A stretch of DNA of 23,816 bases from a virus. The notes beneath the pieces were generated by a model, which was given only the letters and a program-made list of their open reading frames with translations, was not told the DNA's origin and made no database searches. The position numbers and the translations under genes are program-made. Of the stretch, positions 21,386 to 23,816 are shown piece after piece. The stretch's first letter is position 1. Every line of letters starts with the position of its first letter. The stretch spans positions 1 through 23,816 of the IMG/VR virus record IMGVR_UViG_3300028920_000269; one strand, given 5' to 3'.

Positions 21386-23816
21386 ATGACCATATCAATA
21401 AATTATTCCGCGTTCAACTCCGGTGAACTGAGCGAACTTGCGCGGTTCAGGGCCGACCTTGCCAAATATTCTTCAGGGTGCAAAACACTTTTAAATATGA
21501 TCCCGTTGGTTCAGGGTCCGGTTACACGCAGACCTGGCACTGAATATATTGACGAGTGCGACGTATTCCCTTCTGAAAATGCAAGGTTCGTACCCTTCAA
21601 GTTCTCCACGTCTGACGCTTATATTCTTCATTTTGCGGCCTATGCGCCAACAAGCATTTATTATTACAAAGACGGTGCGCAGATACAGGGGACCGGCGGG
21701 GCATATACAACTGCGACCCCTTACGCTGCCGCTGATGTGCCTGACTTGGATTTTACGCAAAGCGCAGATACTTTATTTATCACACACCCTGACCACGCCC
21801 CCAGGAAGCTTGTCAGAAGCGCGGATGATAGCTGGGCGATATCAGAGATAACGTTCGACGAACCTCCGTTTCTGGATGAAAACATCAATGAAAGTGTCAC
21901 GATAACAGCATCAAACATTGTCGGGGACATAACCCTGACATCAACATCGAGCGGCACGTTTACTGCTGATATGGTTGGCGGGTATTTTAAATTTAGGGAA
22001 ACAATAGAATCAAAATACGAGGAATGGACTGCTGATTCAAGCCTGCTGGATCTTATTGGCGATTCTGGCTATTTACAATACGGGGGGAACCTTTACGCGT
22101 ATAACGGGATATCTGTAGTTAATAAGAACGTAACATGGGCTGCATCATCTACGGCTAGTGGCGCAGTATCAGAATATTATATTGCAACAACTTCTTATGC
22201 AAGTGTCATAAGTTACATGATTGAGGACGGGTCGGAAATGGCGAGGGGGACCGCTGGCGGTCTAACATCTGGTAGTTGTGATTTTGCTGATAATGATGAA
22301 CTTGGATTTTCTACGGTATATGTACGTTTATCGGATGACGGCGACCCAAGTTCTAAAAGCACGCATTATCTCGTTAAGGTTGGACCGTATGTAGATGCGA
22401 AAACAGGGACGCTTCCGCCTGTTCATACCTCTGGATATGAATTTGATGGTGTCGAAACCGCGGTATATTGGCAGTATTATAATAGCGGGAGTGGATACTG
22501 TGAAATCACAGCTTTTTCTTCAGGTAGTTCTGTTACTGCTTCGGTTTCTGTTTCGCTACCATTAAGCGCAAAAGAAAGTGGCGTATCAACCTGGTCAGAG
22601 GGCGCATGGTCAGGCGAAAGGGGCTATCCGGCACACATTACCTTTCATCAAGACCGGCTGTTTTTCGCTTCTACAACATACCAGCCAAGAACGATATGGG
22701 GTTCGAGGACTGGAATTTACACGGATTTCAGCATTTCCGATCCGCTTGCAGATGATGACGCATTGGCATTGACTCTCGGCGGTAAGTTAATGGATCAAAT
22801 TCAGTGGATACTTTCAGAAAATGAGCTTTACGTCGGAACTTCTGACGCAGAAATAAGAGTGACAAACGCGACTGGCGACGGGCCTATCACGCCGACCTCG
22901 GCCAAAATGACTTATGGCTCGCATAATGGAAGCTCGTCAATCCTGCCGCTGGTTGCCGGGAACAAGATTTTACACCTTAACCGGCAGAATAAAAAGCTGT
23001 GGGAGCTTGGGTATTCCTGGGAAAAGGATTCTTTCGACTCGGCAGACCTGACAATCCTTGCCGAACATTTGACCCGTAATTCAGGGATCAAATGGATGGC
23101 ATATCAACAGGAACCATTTCAAGCTGTTTGGTGCGGCAGGGAAGACGGGAAGGTTTTGTCACTGACATATAACAGGCTTCAAGAGGTTTGGGCGTGGGCG
23201 CTTCATGACTTTGGCGGGACTGTGGTTTCAGGTGCCACGATTCCTGGTGACACAGAAGACGAGTTATGGCTTTTAGTTTTACGGGATTTTTCAGGCGAGC
23301 TGGTGCAATATATAGAGCGGATGCACACTTCATTCACTACTGACGATGTTTCAGACGCTTTCTATGTCGATTGCGGTTTGACATATGACGGTGATCCGAA
23401 AACGGTTGACATGGATTATTATCCTCATGAAACGCTGATTTATACTGAAGGTGCAAACGGCTATGCAACGACAAATACGATCTTGATTAGAACCGTAGAC
23501 GATGACGTTGAAGGCGAAGAAGACTTGCCGTCAATTAATATGATGCAGTGGACAATCACGACAAACGACGGAACGTCCTTCAGGTTCAACGACCCTGTTT
23601 CAGGATATATTCAGCTATCAGATTATAAAACATTCAAATCAGCGTATGTTTACAAGGTTGTGACTTCAGTAACAGGCTTAGATCATGTTCAAGGTCAAGA
23701 GGTTCAGCTTTTGGTAGACGGCCAGGTGTTTGATCCTGTGACAGTCACAACGGGCGGAGTGGCAACAATCTCAGGAGGCGGGACAATTGTTCATGCAGGC
23801 TTTGGATCAAAGGCCG
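21386..23816 (+). CDS. tail tubular protein B / nozzle (T7 gp12-like), C-terminus outside the window
   Basis: From ATG 21386 the frame stays open to the right edge, 810 codons, without a stop. Family landmarks are the N-terminal YSAFNSGELSELARFRADL and LLNMIPLVQGPVTRRPGTEY, then THPDHAPRKL and the central GYPAHITFHQDRLFFASTT...TIWGSRTG, which occur in nozzle proteins of T7-like and related podoviruses. The nozzle is a hexameric tube below the gp11-like ring that delivers DNA through the envelope. The final C-terminal domain is cut off. The start lies 3 bases after the upstream stop. No frameshift was noticed along the frame. Confidence 0.88.
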   Translation, partial: MTISINYSAFNSGELSELARFRADLAKYSSGCKTLLNMIPLVQGPVTRRPGTEYIDECDVFPSENARFVPFKFSTSDAYILHFAAYAPTSIYYYKDGAQIQGTGGAYTTATPYAAADVPDLDFTQSADTLFITHPDHAPRKLVRSADDSWAISEITFDEPPFLDENINESVTITASNIVGDITLTSTSSGTFTADMVGGYFKFRETIESKYEEWTADSSLLDLIGDSGYLQYGGNLYAYNGISVVNKNVTWAASSTASGAVSEYYIATTSYASVISYMIEDGSEMARGTAGGLTSGSCDFADNDELGFSTVYVRLSDDGDPSSKSTHYLVKVGPYVDAKTGTLPPVHTSGYEFDGVETAVYWQYYNSGSGYCEITAFSSGSSVTASVSVSLPLSAKESGVSTWSEGAWSGERGYPAHITFHQDRLFFASTTYQPRTIWGSRTGIYTDFSISDPLADDDALALTLGGKLMDQIQWILSENELYVGTSDAEIRVTNATGDGPITPTSAKMTYGSHNGSSSILPLVAGNKILHLNRQNKKLWELGYSWEKDSFDSADLTILAEHLTRNSGIKWMAYQQEPFQAVWCGREDGKVLSLTYNRLQEVWAWALHDFGGTVVSGATIPGDTEDELWLLVLRDFSGELVQYIERMHTSFTTDDVSDAFYVDCGLTYDGDPKTVDMDYYPHETLIYTEGANGYATTNTILIRTVDDDVEGEEDLPSINMMQWTITTNDGTSFRFNDPVSGYIQLSDYKTFKSAYVYKVVTSVTGLDHVQGQEVQLLVDGQVFDPVTVTTGGVATISGGGTIVHAGFGSKA

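Noticed and set aside
22578-22772. 64-aa plus frame and other small frames inside the nozzle gene
   Set aside because: The main frame of the nozzle protein is continuous and carries the family motifs, so these are shadows.
1-23816. Integrase, attachment site, CI-type repressor, tRNA or insertion sequence
   Set aside because: I looked for tyrosine/serine recombinase motifs, tRNA-like cloverleaves and transposase genes and saw none. The window may simply not cover them.

Overview
This window reads as about 24 kb of a tailed podovirus (short-tailed dsDNA phage) genome, or the same region of a prophage. The structural genes match the order of the Bordetella BPP-1 / Bcep22-like group: TerS, TerL, small proteins, a T7-type head-tail connector portal, a Bbp19-like protein, scaffold, an HK97-fold capsid protein, a Bbp16-like cement protein, then fibre and tail genes ending in T7 gp11-like and gp12-like proteins. 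No integrase, attachment site, CI-type repressor, reverse transcriptase, tRNA or CRISPR array is visible, so lifestyle cannot be decided. The host is not shown directly. Strong Shine-Dalgarno sites, a bare M15 peptidase lysin and mid-range GC fit a Gram-negative bacterium, and codon flavour makes a Desulfobacterota-like host possible, but that is a weak guess.

Region 1 (1-1823, minus strand) is a recombination operon. It holds a small coiled-coil phage protein, a Sak4-like RecA-fold ATPase, a DUF669 protein (probable ssDNA-binding partner) and the start of a PD-(D/E)XK exonuclease that leaves the window. Region 2 (1824-1964) is a compact divergent control region: two back-to-back promoter candidates share one 15-bp palindrome that covers both -35 boxes. 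Region 3 (1965-7339, plus strand) is the early/replication arm. It begins with a 46-aa ribbon-helix-helix protein fused by a TAA|ATG junction to a TOPRIM primase-helicase. Next is a 290-bp array of GTAAGTT/AACTTAC heptamers around an AT-rich core, the best origin candidate. Small accessory genes, a 12-unit NNGGC pentanucleotide array, a RusA-type Holliday-junction nuclease, an M15 peptidase lysin and zinc-ribbon proteins follow.

Region 4 (7340-7579) is the early/late boundary, with a rho-independent terminator and a dyad-rich leader before the terminase genes. Region 5 (7580-16142) is the packaging and head module. Region 6 (16182-20794) is the host-contact module: a beta-helix protein, a chimeric fibre protein, an AYAGQ-repeat protein and small beta-rich proteins. 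Its first half is clearly AT-richer than its flanks and looks imported. Region 7 (20798-end) holds the tail tube/gatekeeper protein and the start of the tail nozzle protein, which runs off the right edge.

The most interesting unexplained features are the heptamer array, the symmetrical divergent operator with its adjacent RHH gene, the pentamer array, the AT-rich adhesin cassette with its 8-codon remnant, and the AYAGQ repeat protein.
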